This document shows positions 1-7,540 of a stretch of DNA of 22,029 bases, piece by piece. The translations under genes were made by a program, and so were the position numbers. The notes beneath the pieces were generated by a model that was not told the origin of the DNA, made no database searches, and worked only from the letters and a program-made list of their open reading frames with translations. The stretch's first letter is position 1; every line of letters begins with the position of its first letter. The DNA is from an uncultured Angelakisella sp. Its GTDB lineage: Bacteria; Bacillota; Clostridia; Oscillospirales; Ruminococcaceae. The DNA lies in NCBI GenBank assembly GCA_910585535.1, contig CAJUFK010000048.1, positions 1 to 22,029 on the forward strand, read 5' to 3'.

Positions 1-41
1 AATACTACTTTGGTCTTAAAAATAAAAAAGTACCGCTCCAG

Positions 42-64
42 CTTTGGGACAAAATGTCTCAAAG
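42..64. repeat. imperfect palindrome, copy 1
   Basis: Two 10-base arms, CTTTGGGACA and TGTCTCAAAG, are separated by AAA and are complementary except at one position. A near-identical site with a TTT spacer lies at 463-485 in the same orientation. The form suits a dimeric DNA-binding protein or a recombinase site, but the function is unknown. Confidence 0.6.
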
Positions 65-241
65 TACAGCCGCCCCATGTTAGCTTTTGTGGAACAAATA
101 GGGCGCAGGACATATAAACATACCACCCCTCTGCCGAACACGCCCCGAAACCCTTGATACAAGCGGCTTTCAAACGCCTAAATGCTAACAGTCCAGCCAT
201 GGAAAATAAGCGGTTTTTACAGCGCGTTCAACCCAATCCCC

Positions 242-273
242 CCGCCCTTTCCCATTCATGGGAAAGGGGGCGG
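242..273. repeat. strong hairpin
   Basis: Positions 245-255 pair perfectly with 258-268 around a 2-base turn. The stem continues as 242-244 with 271-273 after a two-G bulge. No T run follows, so it is not an ordinary terminator. Confidence 0.65.
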
Positions 274-283
274 CTCTGGAGGA

Positions 284-420
284 TATATCCCCCGCCGCGC
301 CGGAGGGGTAGCACAGCCGGGGCAGACCGTCAAGGGCAAGCCGCCGCAAGCGGCGGTGCTACGCACCCTTGACCGCATACTCCCGGCTGTGCTCAATAGT
401 AGGCGGCGACGGGGGATATA
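284..420. repeat. nested three-tier inverted repeat (possible structured RNA or DNA site)
   Basis: Four perfectly paired arms are stacked inside one another: 284-294 with 410-420 (11 bp), 310-321 with 382-393 (12 bp), 329-336 with 366-373 (8 bp), and 341-347 with 350-356 (7 bp). Together they would fold about 137 nt into one long branched or bulged hairpin. This much nested pairing is not expected by chance. There is no coding signal and no poly-T tail. The strand of any transcript is unknown. Confidence 0.6.
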
Positions 421-462
421 CCACCAGAGCCCCTATGTAAAAATGCGCGGGGACAACGATTG

Positions 463-485
463 CTTTGGGACATTTTGTCTCGAAG
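463..485. repeat. imperfect palindrome, copy 2
   Basis: The arms are CTTTGGGACA and TGTCTCGAAG with a TTT spacer, complementary at 8 of 10 positions. The left arm is identical to that of copy 1 at 42-64. The two copies bracket the hairpin at 242-273 and the nested element at 284-420. Confidence 0.6.
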
Positions 486-518
486 TCACTGCCCCGATAT
501 TTATACTTTTCGGCTGGA

Positions 519-586
519 ATGGCCGGGGTCTGCTGGGGGCCGCCTTGATAACCAAAACAGGGCGGCCCCCAGTGGACTCCGGCCAT
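519..586. repeat. long GC-rich hairpin
   Basis: Positions 533-544 pair perfectly with 561-572 (12 bp). This sits inside an outer stem, 519-530 with 575-586, that is complementary apart from one G-T pair. The apical loop is about 16 nt. Confidence 0.6.
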
Positions 587-597
587 ATCGCGCAAAA

Positions 598-631
598 ACC
601 GCCGCTTTGAGTTTTCCCCAATAGCGGCGGT
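598..631. repeat. 9-bp hairpin
   Basis: ACCGCCGCT at 598-606 pairs perfectly with AGCGGCGGT at 623-631 across a 16-nt loop. It directly precedes the tandem repeat at 631-650 and the junction with the ParB remnant. Confidence 0.5.
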
Positions 632-650
632 CTGGTGTAGTCTGGTGTAG
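631..650. repeat. tandem 10-base direct repeat
   Basis: TCTGGTGTAG occurs twice back to back. It lies about 50 bases before the point where ParB similarity begins and may mark an insertion or rearrangement edge. Confidence 0.6.
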
Positions 651-668
651 GTTGGCTCCATTCTTTAG

Positions 669-1271
669 GTGTCGTGTTATTATGCCCTTGTCAAATACAC
701 TAACCTGCAAAGGGAAACAATCTTACCGTCCGAAAAAGCATTTGCCTATAAGATGAAGCTGGACGCTATGAAAAGGCAAGGTCAGAGGTCGGATTTAACT
801 TCGCGCCCACTGGACACGAAGTCACGATCTGATGAACAGTTGGCAAAAGATTCTCCCGATAGTGCAAGGCAAATTCAACGCTTTATCCGTTTGACCGAGC
901 TTATTCCCTCTGTTCTGCAAATGGTGGACGACGGAAAAATTGCTTTCCGTCCTGCCGTGGAGCTTTCCTATCTTTCCAAAAATCAGCAGGAAGCCCTATA
1001 CAGCACAATGGAATGTGAGGACTGCACCCCGTCTTTGGCACAGGCTATCAAAATGAAAGAGTTTAGCAAGGACGGCAAGCTGACCGACGAGGTGATTCTC
1101 TCCATTATGCAGGAGGAAAAGCCGAATCAGAAAGAACAGTTCAAAATGCCGAAAGAGCGTATCAGCAAATATTTTGCGCCGGGGACGCCCGCGCAGAAAA
1201 TTGAAGATACCATTGTGAAAGCGTTGGAGCTATACCGTAAACGACAGCGGGATCGTGAAGCCGAAAGGTAG
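669..1271 (+). CDS. ParB-family partition protein, N-terminally truncated
   Basis: From about residue 12 (NLQRE, then LPSEKAFAYKMKL) the protein resembles the central and C-terminal part of ParB/Spo0J/Noc-like proteins carried on Clostridia ICEs. The region around residues 65-110 (QIQRFIRLTELIP, then a valine/leucine-rich segment and the FRPAVELSYL motif) corresponds to the helix-turn-helix DNA-binding domain. The C-terminus is basic and probably helical. The preceding ParB N-terminal domain, which contains the CTP-binding fold and the GERR-type motif in this family, is absent. Upstream lies hairpin-rich DNA instead. The first possible start is a GTG without a clear ribosome site, so expression is doubtful. 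A complete family member is normally around 300 residues; this one has 200 at most. It is most likely a remnant, although the DNA-binding part could still act as an isolated binder. Confidence 0.75.
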   Translation: MSCYYALVKYTNLQRETILPSEKAFAYKMKLDAMKRQGQRSDLTSRPLDTKSRSDEQLAKDSPDSARQIQRFIRLTELIPSVLQMVDDGKIAFRPAVELSYLSKNQQEALYSTMECEDCTPSLAQAIKMKEFSKDGKLTDEVILSIMQEEKPNQKEQFKMPKERISKYFAPGTPAQKIEDTIVKALELYRKRQRDREAER

Positions 1272-1418
1272 AATTTCACTAACAAGGGGTAACTATACCC
1301 TAAAATAAGGCAAGGTGCGGCGGTGTTCGCTTGTTCCCCCTCTCCACACCTCTCCCCCTCAAAAACTACCTGTACTACCCGAAAAAAGAGATATTACAGG
1401 GCAGCGATTTTCGTACCT

Positions 1419-1447
1419 TTGCAGAAATCCGCAAAAATTCGTACAAT
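1419..1447 (+). promoter_or_regulatory. candidate sigma-A promoter for the lipoprotein/adhesin genes
   Basis: TTGCAG at 1419-1424 and TACAAT at 1442-1447 are separated by exactly 17 bases. The -10 box is good (5 of 6) and the -35 box is weak (3 of 6). Transcription would start near 1454, just before the AAAGGAGG ribosome site of the lipoprotein. Confidence 0.4.
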
Positions 1448-1472
1448 GAAGCTGCAAAGGAGGTTGGCGAAT

Positions 1473-2180
1473 ATGAAAAAAGCAAGGATAATCGCCGTTA
1501 TAGCGGCATTGATTGTTTCTTTGTCGGGTTGTGCGAATACGGATCACCCACAGACGATACAGGATAGTTCGGGCATTGAAGCGGTGACAAGTGAGGTTTA
1601 CGAGCGTACAGAGCCGGAAGATCGTTCGTCCGCTTCTGTTTCGGAGAGTAAGGAAAGCACCGCAGAGAGTACGGCCACGGTTAAGGCAGAAACGGAATCG
1701 GCACAGGCTGAAAATTCACAGCCTGCCGCAGAACAAAACCCTGCTCCGGGGACGCAACCACCGCAGACCGTTATCCCAAACAATACGCCGAAGCCTGAAA
1801 CGCCGAAAGCCGTTGAGCCTACGCCTGAACCAAAGCCTACGCCGACACAGCCCACGCCGCCCCCTGCGGAAGAAACGCCAAAAGTGGAACAGCCGCAGGA
1901 AACCACGCCGCCCAATGACCCCGCCGTTCCCGAATTTGATATTCAGACTTGGATCGACTATGCCAAAGCCTACGCAGTCAATATCGGTCTGCGGCTTGAA
2001 AACTCGGCGGTTGACTGTTGGGACAATCCCATTACCGCGGGAGCATTTAGTTCCTGTCTGGAACGGGATATTCAAAGCAGGCTGGATCGGTACAGCCGGG
2101 ACGAAGATATTACCGATGTCTGGATATGGGCACAGGCACGCTCCGACGGGAGCTACGATTTGTATATCGGCTACGCCTAA
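1473..2180 (+). CDS. lipoprotein with proline-rich stalk
   Basis: I place the start at 1473 because AAAGGAGG lies about 11 bases upstream and the product then begins with a clean lipoprotein signal peptide: MKKAR, a hydrophobic stretch, and the lipobox LSGC with Cys at residue 19. The 235-residue product should be exported, lipidated and held on the outer face of the membrane. Residues about 25-155 are low-complexity: a Ser/Thr/Glu-rich part, then a Pro/Thr/Glu/Lys stalk with repeated TP, EP and KP pairs that probably spans the cell wall. The last 80 residues (from FDIQTWIDYAKAYA) form a compact globular domain that I do not recognise. Similar lipoproteins accompany the surface adhesin in related ICEs. 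A role in surface interaction or mating-pair contact is an inference. Confidence 0.8.
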   Translation: MKKARIIAVIAALIVSLSGCANTDHPQTIQDSSGIEAVTSEVYERTEPEDRSSASVSESKESTAESTATVKAETESAQAENSQPAAEQNPAPGTQPPQTVIPNNTPKPETPKAVEPTPEPKPTPTQPTPPPAEETPKVEQPQETTPPNDPAVPEFDIQTWIDYAKAYAVNIGLRLENSAVDCWDNPITAGAFSSCLERDIQSRLDRYSRDEDITDVWIWAQARSDGSYDLYIGYA

Positions 2181-2210
2181 ACAAAATCAAAACCGAATAT
2201 TTCACTATGT

Positions 2211-2242
2211 ACGCACTGTGTAAAAACACGGTGCGTTTTTTT
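2211..2242 (+). terminator. intrinsic terminator abutting the adhesin ribosome site
   Basis: ACGCACTGTGT (2211-2221) pairs with ACACGGTGCGT (2226-2236) with one G-U pair, and a run of seven T follows. The adhesin ribosome site (AAGGAGG at 2248-2254) starts only about six bases later. No promoter fits between them, so the adhesin must rely on read-through from upstream. Confidence 0.8.
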
Positions 2243-2261
2243 ATTTCAAGGAGGATTTCAA

Positions 2262-5200
2262 ATGAAAACGCAGAAAATCAAAAAATGTATGTCGCTGTTT
2301 TTAGCGGCTCTGATGTGCGTTACCACTCTGTTTGGGGTTGGGACGACCGCCTATGCCGCAGAGGAAACCGACGAAGTTTGCCTCGTTTCCTTTCCCCGTG
2401 ACGGGGACGCCAATTACGGCGGTGAATGGGGACATGGCAGTTACACCTATATGAACGGCTGGAGCATGGCAAGTTCCCGTTATACTACTGTCCGCGCAAT
2501 GGGTTCGTATGACGGCAATATCTGTTACTGCATTGAACCCGGCGTTCCGCAGGAATCGGGCGACCGTTTCACGAAAAAGGGCGAGAACTTTTGGGACAAT
2601 TACCCCTCGTCCTACAATCACACCATTTCGCCCGATGATATTAAGCTGTTTATCGGCCGTATCTTTCAGTACGGTTATACGGGTACGATTTCGACCTCTT
2701 GGCGTTCACAGAATGAGGGCGGCGACAAGCTGGCTCACGCCGTTGCCACACAGCTTTTAGTTTGGGAAACCGTCGTTGGCGAGCGTGACGCCGATTTTAA
2801 CAAGGTCGGCACAGTCGGCAAGGACGCGATCTGCGATCAGATCAGCACAGGACACCCGCTGTATAGCCAAATTATGAGCTACTACAATTCTATCGCAGCC
2901 AGCGTGCAGACCCATTCCAAAGTGCCGAGCTTCTTTGCAAAATCCACAGGCAAGGCGAAAAACATTGAGCTTGAATGGGACGGCGAAAAGTACACCGCCA
3001 CACTCACCGACACAAACAATGTCCTTTCTAATTACTCTTTTTCCGCAGGCGTTTCGGGAATCCGTTTCTCTGTAAACGGAAACAAGCTGACGATTACCGC
3101 TGATACAGCGCCGAGCGATACCGTTGCGATTACAGCCGAAAAGAAAAATTCACAAAGGCGCGGCGTTATCACTTGGACGGACGGCGTTTATGGCCCGAAT
3201 GGAAAGCTGCAAGATACTGTCACCTATGCGCAGTCGGTCAACGACCCCGTAAAAGGCTATCTGAATATCAAGGTTTCCTACGGTTCAGCAAAAATCGTCA
3301 AGACCAGCGAGGACGGCAAGGTTGAGGGCATTTCCTTTACCATTACGGGCAACGGCGTGAATAAAACCGTTCAGGCAGGCGCAGGCGGCACGATTCAGAT
3401 CGATAATCTTACTCCCGGCGTTTACACCGTAACCGAACAGAACTACGACAAATACGAGCCGCAGGAGGTTCGCCGTGTTACCGTTGTCAGCGGTCAGATT
3501 GCTACCGTGAATTTCAGCAATGTTCTGAAGCGCGGCGATCTCACCGTCACTAAAACCTCGGAGGACGGATTAAACGAGGGCGTGAAATTTCACTTGTCCG
3601 GCACCTCTCTTTCGGGGCTTGCGGTGGACGAATACGCCGTAACCGACAGTTCGGGCAAGGCATATTTCCGTGATGTGCTGATCGGAACAGGCTATGTTTT
3701 GGAAGAAGTCGATACCGCAATCCGTTATGTTGTTCCTGATAATCAGACGGCAGCGGTTGAATGGAACAAGGTCACAAACAAGAGTTTTACCAACATTCTG
3801 AAAAAATGGAATGTCACCGTCACCAAGAGCGATAAAGAAACAGGCACAGCACAGGGTGACGCAACGCTTGGCGGTGCGGTTTACGGCATTTACAAGGGCG
3901 AGCAACTTATTGACACTTATACCACCGACGCAAACGGTCAGTTCACCACAAAATATTATGTCTGCGGTGATGATTGGTCGGTGCGTGAAATCAGTCCCCG
4001 CGAGGGTTATTTGCTTGACGAACCCGCACACCATATCGGCGCGGAGGCCAAAAACTACACCGTAGAATACAATTCCACCGCTAACGATGTGACCGAGCAG
4101 GTTATCAAGGGCAATATCGCTCTGATTAAGCATACGGACGACGGCGAAACACAGCTTGAAACGCCGGAGGCAGGCGCTGAATTTGAGGTGTTTTTGAAAT
4201 CCGCAGGCGGATATGACACCGCCAAAGATTCCGAGCGTGATTATCTCACCTGCGACGAAAACGGCTTTGCACAGACAAAAGACCTGCCTTACGGCATTTA
4301 CACCGTTCATCAGGTCAAAGGCTGGGACGGTCGCGAATTGCTTGCCGATTTCGATGTGTATATTGCAAAGGACGGTCAGACCTACCGCTATCTTGCCAAC
4401 AATGCAAATTTTGAATCGTATATCAAAATTGTTAAGGTGGATGCGGAAACCGGCAAGGTGATTCCGTATGCAGGCGCAGGCTTCCAGCTTTACCGCCCGG
4501 ACGGCAGCCTGATTACGCAGACTTTCACCTATCCCGAAGTTACCACCATCGACACCTTTTACACCAACGACGAGGGTACTTTGATTACTCCCGAAAAGCT
4601 GGAATACGGTTCGGGGTATTCGCTGGTCGAAGTCTTTGCCCCCTATGGCTACACGCTGAACAGCGAACCCGTGTATTTTGATGTAACGCAGGACGCTTCT
4701 GCCGACGAGAACGGCGTTACCGTGATCGAGGTCGTCAAGCCGAATATGGCGCAGAAAGGCGTTATCAAGATCAGCAAATCCGGCGAGGTCTTTTCCTCTG
4801 TGACCGAAGCAGACGGACTGTATCAGCCTGTTTTCTCTGTTCAGGGCTTGCCCGGTGCGGTCTATGAAATCATCGCCGCCGAGGATATTATCACCCCGGA
4901 CGGTACACTGCGAGCAGCTGCCGGGGAAGTGGTTGACACCGTAACGACCGATGAAACGGAACTTGCCGAGAGCAAACCGCTGTATCTTGGAAAATATGAA
5001 ATCCGAGAGATTGAAGCACCCTACGGCATGGTATTGAATACCGAAATCCGTACCGCCGAGCTTGTCTATGCGGGACAGGAAATCGAGATCACCGAAACCG
5101 CCGCCAGCTTCTACAATGAGCGTCAGAAAGCCGCGGTTTCTCTTGATAAGGTGTTGGAACAGAATACGCAGTTCGGAATCGGTATGAACGGGGAAATTAC

Positions 5201-6494
5201 TGCCGTAACCTTTGGCTTGTTTGCTACCGAAGATTTGACCGCAGCGGACGGCTCTATTATCCCTGCCGACGGTCTGCTTGAAATTCTCTCGGTTGACGAG
5301 AACGGACACGCCGTATGCAATACCGATTTGCCTTTTGGCAGCTTCTATCTCAAAGAGCTTTCCACCGACGGGCATTATATCCTCTCCGATGAAAAGTACC
5401 CGATTGTCTTTGAGTACGCCGGACAGGAAACCGCCCTTGTGGAAATCAAGGCAAACGACGGCAAGGCGATTGACAATGACCTGATTTACGGCGAAATTCA
5501 AGGACTGAAAAAGGACGAGGACGGAAACGCGCTCGGCGGCGCTGTGATCGGACTGTTCAAAGCAGACTGCACCGAGTTTACAAGAGAAAATGCGATCATC
5601 ACCGCCACCTCTGCCGAGGACGGCGGTTTTTCTTTTGCCGATGTGCCTTACGGAAACTGGCTCGTGCGTGAAATCGAAGCGCCGACAGGCTTTGTATTGT
5701 CTGATGAAACCTTTGCCGTGACGGTCGATAAGGACGGCACGGTAATTGAGATTGAAATTGAAAATACGCTGATTCGCGGTACGGTGCAGCTTACAAAGAT
5801 TGATAAGGACTACCCCGACAACAAGCTGACGGGCGCGGAATTTGCCGTTTACCGTGATTCTAACGGCAACAAGGAGCTTGACGCAGACGATGAACTGCTC
5901 GGCGCACTCACCGAAACCGGCACAGGCGTTTATGAAATGCCCGACCTGTTTTACGGCGGCTACTTCGTCAAGGAAACCAAAGCGCCGGAGGGCTTCTATC
6001 TTGACGAAAACGCTTATTATTTTGAAATCATCGAGAACGGCAAGACCGTCACCGTGGAAAACGAGGCAGGCAAGGGCTTTGTCAATGCGGCACAGGTAGG
6101 ATCACTCAAAATCGTTAAGACATCTTCCGATGGCAAGGTCGAGGGTTTTTCGTTCCGTGTGACCGGGCCTAACGGGTATTCCGAAATTTTCACCACTGAC
6201 AAGAACGGCGAAATTCTCATTGAAAATCTCCGTATCGGCGAGTATGTGATTTCCGAGGTGTCGGACGGCGCTTCTGCCGCCTATATTCTCCCCGCAGACA
6301 AGACGGCAAGCGTATTTGAGGGGGCTGTTACCAAAGTAGAAATGCACAACGAATTAAGGGATACCCCGAAAACAGGCGACGACAGTAATCCTATTCTTTG
6401 GCTTTCTCTGCTCGGCATTTCTGCGGTGGGTACTGCCACTCTCGGCGTGATTGGCTGGAAGAAAAAGAAAACTGGAAAGGAGGCCGCTGAATAA
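2262..6494 (+). CDS. thioester-domain CnaB/SpaA-type LPXTG-like surface adhesin
   Basis: This is a 1410-residue sortase substrate. It has a signal peptide (residues 1 to about 33, ending AYA-A) and an N-terminal domain resembling thioester adhesin domains. In that domain CYCIEPG (Cys88/Cys90) and ATQLLVWE (Gln164) are positioned like the Cys and Gln that form the internal thioester in TQXA/TED proteins. About ten SpaA/CnaB-like beta modules follow from roughly residue 342. Most begin with a lysine in a V-K-T/K-I-D type strand and end with an acidic T/R-E motif (for example VTEQNY, VREIEAPTGF, VKETKAPEGF), as expected for Lys-Asn/Asp isopeptide bonds. The C-terminus has TPKTG (1368-1372), a membrane span and a KKKK tail, which is a sorting signal with a non-Leu first position. 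The protein should be covalently attached to the cell wall and may form covalent bonds with host or partner surfaces. The ribosome site is AAGGAGG at 2248. No sortase is in the window. Confidence 0.9.
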   Translation: MKTQKIKKCMSLFLAALMCVTTLFGVGTTAYAAEETDEVCLVSFPRDGDANYGGEWGHGSYTYMNGWSMASSRYTTVRAMGSYDGNICYCIEPGVPQESGDRFTKKGENFWDNYPSSYNHTISPDDIKLFIGRIFQYGYTGTISTSWRSQNEGGDKLAHAVATQLLVWETVVGERDADFNKVGTVGKDAICDQISTGHPLYSQIMSYYNSIAASVQTHSKVPSFFAKSTGKAKNIELEWDGEKYTATLTDTNNVLSNYSFSAGVSGIRFSVNGNKLTITADTAPSDTVAITAEKKNSQRRGVITWTDGVYGPNGKLQDTVTYAQSVNDPVKGYLNIKVSYGSAKIVKTSEDGKVEGISFTITGNGVNKTVQAGAGGTIQIDNLTPGVYTVTEQNYDKYEPQEVRRVTVVSGQIATVNFSNVLKRGDLTVTKTSEDGLNEGVKFHLSGTSLSGLAVDEYAVTDSSGKAYFRDVLIGTGYVLEEVDTAIRYVVPDNQTAAVEWNKVTNKSFTNILKKWNVTVTKSDKETGTAQGDATLGGAVYGIYKGEQLIDTYTTDANGQFTTKYYVCGDDWSVREISPREGYLLDEPAHHIGAEAKNYTVEYNSTANDVTEQVIKGNIALIKHTDDGETQLETPEAGAEFEVFLKSAGGYDTAKDSERDYLTCDENGFAQTKDLPYGIYTVHQVKGWDGRELLADFDVYIAKDGQTYRYLANNANFESYIKIVKVDAETGKVIPYAGAGFQLYRPDGSLITQTFTYPEVTTIDTFYTNDEGTLITPEKLEYGSGYSLVEVFAPYGYTLNSEPVYFDVTQDASADENGVTVIEVVKPNMAQKGVIKISKSGEVFSSVTEADGLYQPVFSVQGLPGAVYEIIAAEDIITPDGTLRAAAGEVVDTVTTDETELAESKPLYLGKYEIREIEAPYGMVLNTEIRTAELVYAGQEIEITETAASFYNERQKAAVSLDKVLEQNTQFGIGMNGEITAVTFGLFATEDLTAADGSIIPADGLLEILSVDENGHAVCNTDLPFGSFYLKELSTDGHYILSDEKYPIVFEYAGQETALVEIKANDGKAIDNDLIYGEIQGLKKDEDGNALGGAVIGLFKADCTEFTRENAIITATSAEDGGFSFADVPYGNWLVREIEAPTGFVLSDETFAVTVDKDGTVIEIEIENTLIRGTVQLTKIDKDYPDNKLTGAEFAVYRDSNGNKELDADDELLGALTETGTGVYEMPDLFYGGYFVKETKAPEGFYLDENAYYFEIIENGKTVTVENEAGKGFVNAAQVGSLKIVKTSSDGKVEGFSFRVTGPNGYSEIFTTDKNGEILIENLRIGEYVISEVSDGASAAYILPADKTASVFEGAVTKVEMHNELRDTPKTGDDSNPILWLSLLGISAVGTATLGVIGWKKKKTGKEAAE

Positions 6495-6583
6495 TGGAAT
6501 TAAAAACAATCGTTGCAATCGGACTGGTTGTGTTCATTGTGGGCGCTTTGATTTTCCTGAAAATCAGAGGTAAGAAGAAATAA
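6494..6583 (+). CDS. 29-residue single-span membrane peptide
   Basis: The ATG overlaps the adhesin stop codon by one base (TAATG), which suggests translational coupling. The product starts MELKTIVAIGLVV, forms one hydrophobic helix of about 20 residues and ends in a basic KIRGKKK tail. This predicts a small membrane protein with its C-terminus in the cytoplasm. A terminator follows directly, so it closes the surface-protein unit. Its function is unknown. The coupling, clean composition and position argue that it is real, and no homology is claimed. Confidence 0.6.
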   Translation: MELKTIVAIGLVVFIVGALIFLKIRGKKK

Positions 6584-6590
6584 CGACCGG

Positions 6591-6615
6591 GGGCGGCTGA
6601 AAAAGCTGCCCTTTT
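6591..6615 (+). terminator. intrinsic terminator after the surface module
   Basis: GGGCGGC (6591-6597) pairs with GCTGCCC (6605-6611) with one G-U pair, followed by TTTT. It separates the adhesin unit from the next operon. Confidence 0.65.
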
Positions 6616-6647
6616 ACATACCCGAAAAACAAAAGGAGGCTTATTCT

Positions 6648-6983
6648 ATGGTTCATTTCTTTGATTCAGACATAGCACAAAAATACGGGGTCAATGCGGC
6701 GGTGCTGGCGTGTTTCCTTTGGGATTGTATCGAGGAACAAAGCACGCAGTCGCCCCGACTTCACGAGGGCAAGGTTTGGATTCGCTGCTCGGTGCAGATG
6801 ATGACGGGGTTCTTTCCGTTTCTCACCTATGACGAAATCCGCTATGCCCTGAAACAACTTATACGAGGGCGTGTTCTCACAAAAGGGCGGTTCAACGAGA
6901 GCCGTTTTGACCGCACGAACTGGTACGCTTTTACCGAGTTCGGGCAGTTCCTTATGGCAGAAAGCGAGGCGAAAACACAATGA
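6648..6983 (+). CDS. small winged-helix-like protein, replication-associated type
   Basis: The 111-residue product starts after AAAAGGAGG. It has the pattern seen at the N-terminus of phage/plasmid replisome organisers and related winged-helix proteins: FDSDIAQKYGVNAAVL and a Trp (helix 1), GKVWIRCS, FPFLTYDEIRYALKQL (a likely recognition helix), and a final FNESRFDRTNWYAFTEFG segment. The usual C-terminal region of those larger proteins is absent, so this may be a stand-alone DNA-binding regulator or a replication accessory. It is translationally coupled to the next gene by an ATGA overlap. The assignment rests on motif pattern only. Confidence 0.6.
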   Translation: MVHFFDSDIAQKYGVNAAVLACFLWDCIEEQSTQSPRLHEGKVWIRCSVQMMTGFFPFLTYDEIRYALKQLIRGRVLTKGRFNESRFDRTNWYAFTEFGQFLMAESEAKTQ

Positions 6984-7528
6984 ACGACGGCAAGCGCATT
7001 ATATGGAGCAATGACCTTGACTACGACGACTGGAAAGAGGATTTAGAAGAACAATACCCCGAATTGTCCGAGGACGAGCGCGTTTCGCTGATGTATGAAC
7101 TTAACGGCGATTATTTGGACGATGAGCGCCATAATCTGAATATTCAGCTATCCCGTCCGATTCTCGTTGTCGGTGACTTGGGACTTTGGCATGGCCGCCG
7201 TATGGGTTACAAGGAAATTGAAAGCGGCAATATCCGTGACTGCCTTTACAGCGAACGGGATATTGATTACAGCACTTGGTTTGTAGATAAAAACGGTGAT
7301 TTCCGCTGCGAAGCTATCCACCACGACGGCACAAATCACTATCTCTACCGCGCCTATAAGGACGGTGTTTCCGAAACACAGATTGACAATCTGAAAGAAA
7401 AACTATACCGCGGTACGGCGACCCGTGCAGATATTACGAGAATCACCCGCAGACTTGGCGACGAAATAGCGAATGTTTACGGCTTTCCCATTCCGCACAG
7501 GCGGCAGGCCGTTGCGCTGGAACGGTAA
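6980..7528 (+). CDS. acidic hypothetical protein of ICEs
   Basis: The 182-residue protein begins inside the stop of the previous gene (ATGA). I do not recognise a domain of known activity. The first 50 residues are strongly acidic (DLDYDDWKEDLEEQYPELSEDE), which might mimic DNA or bind a partner. The middle contains LVVGDLGLWHGRRMGYKEIESG and an aromatic segment with HHDGTNHYLYR. The C-terminus is basic and helical. The next gene, an ArdA homologue, follows after 12 bases, so a role alongside antirestriction or DNA handling is conceivable but unproven. Confidence 0.65.
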   Translation: MNDGKRIIWSNDLDYDDWKEDLEEQYPELSEDERVSLMYELNGDYLDDERHNLNIQLSRPILVVGDLGLWHGRRMGYKEIESGNIRDCLYSERDIDYSTWFVDKNGDFRCEAIHHDGTNHYLYRAYKDGVSETQIDNLKEKLYRGTATRADITRITRRLGDEIANVYGFPIPHRRQAVALER

Positions 7529-7540
7529 GGAGGTGAAGCT

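Larger units (their letters stand above)
1..668. other. gene-less left flank rich in inverted repeats
   Basis: No convincing gene is visible here. The open frames on both strands overlap one another, run straight through GC-rich inverted repeats and lack good ribosome sites. The stretch contains two similar imperfect palindromes (42-64 and 463-485), a simple hairpin (242-273), a nested three-tier inverted repeat (284-420), a long hairpin (519-586), a shorter hairpin (598-631) and a perfect 10-base tandem repeat (631-650). It ends where the truncated ParB frame begins. It could be a structured RNA, a non-autonomous mobile element, or the end of a larger insertion whose remainder lies outside the window. 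I cannot match it to a named family. Confidence 0.7.

Noticed and set aside
284..631. Group II intron or Rho-independent terminators as an explanation of the left hairpins
   Set aside because: No domain V-like sequence or reverse transcriptase is visible, and none of the stems has a T run.
154..661. Several overlapping open frames on both strands in the left flank
   Set aside because: They translate through inverted repeats, are low in plausible protein pattern, and contradict one another in frame and strand.
3570..5501. 643-codon open frame on the minus strand inside the adhesin gene
   Set aside because: It lies wholly antisense to a clearly real repetitive adhesin. Long open antisense frames are common opposite such genes because of their codon bias. 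It has no ribosome site and no recognisable domain.
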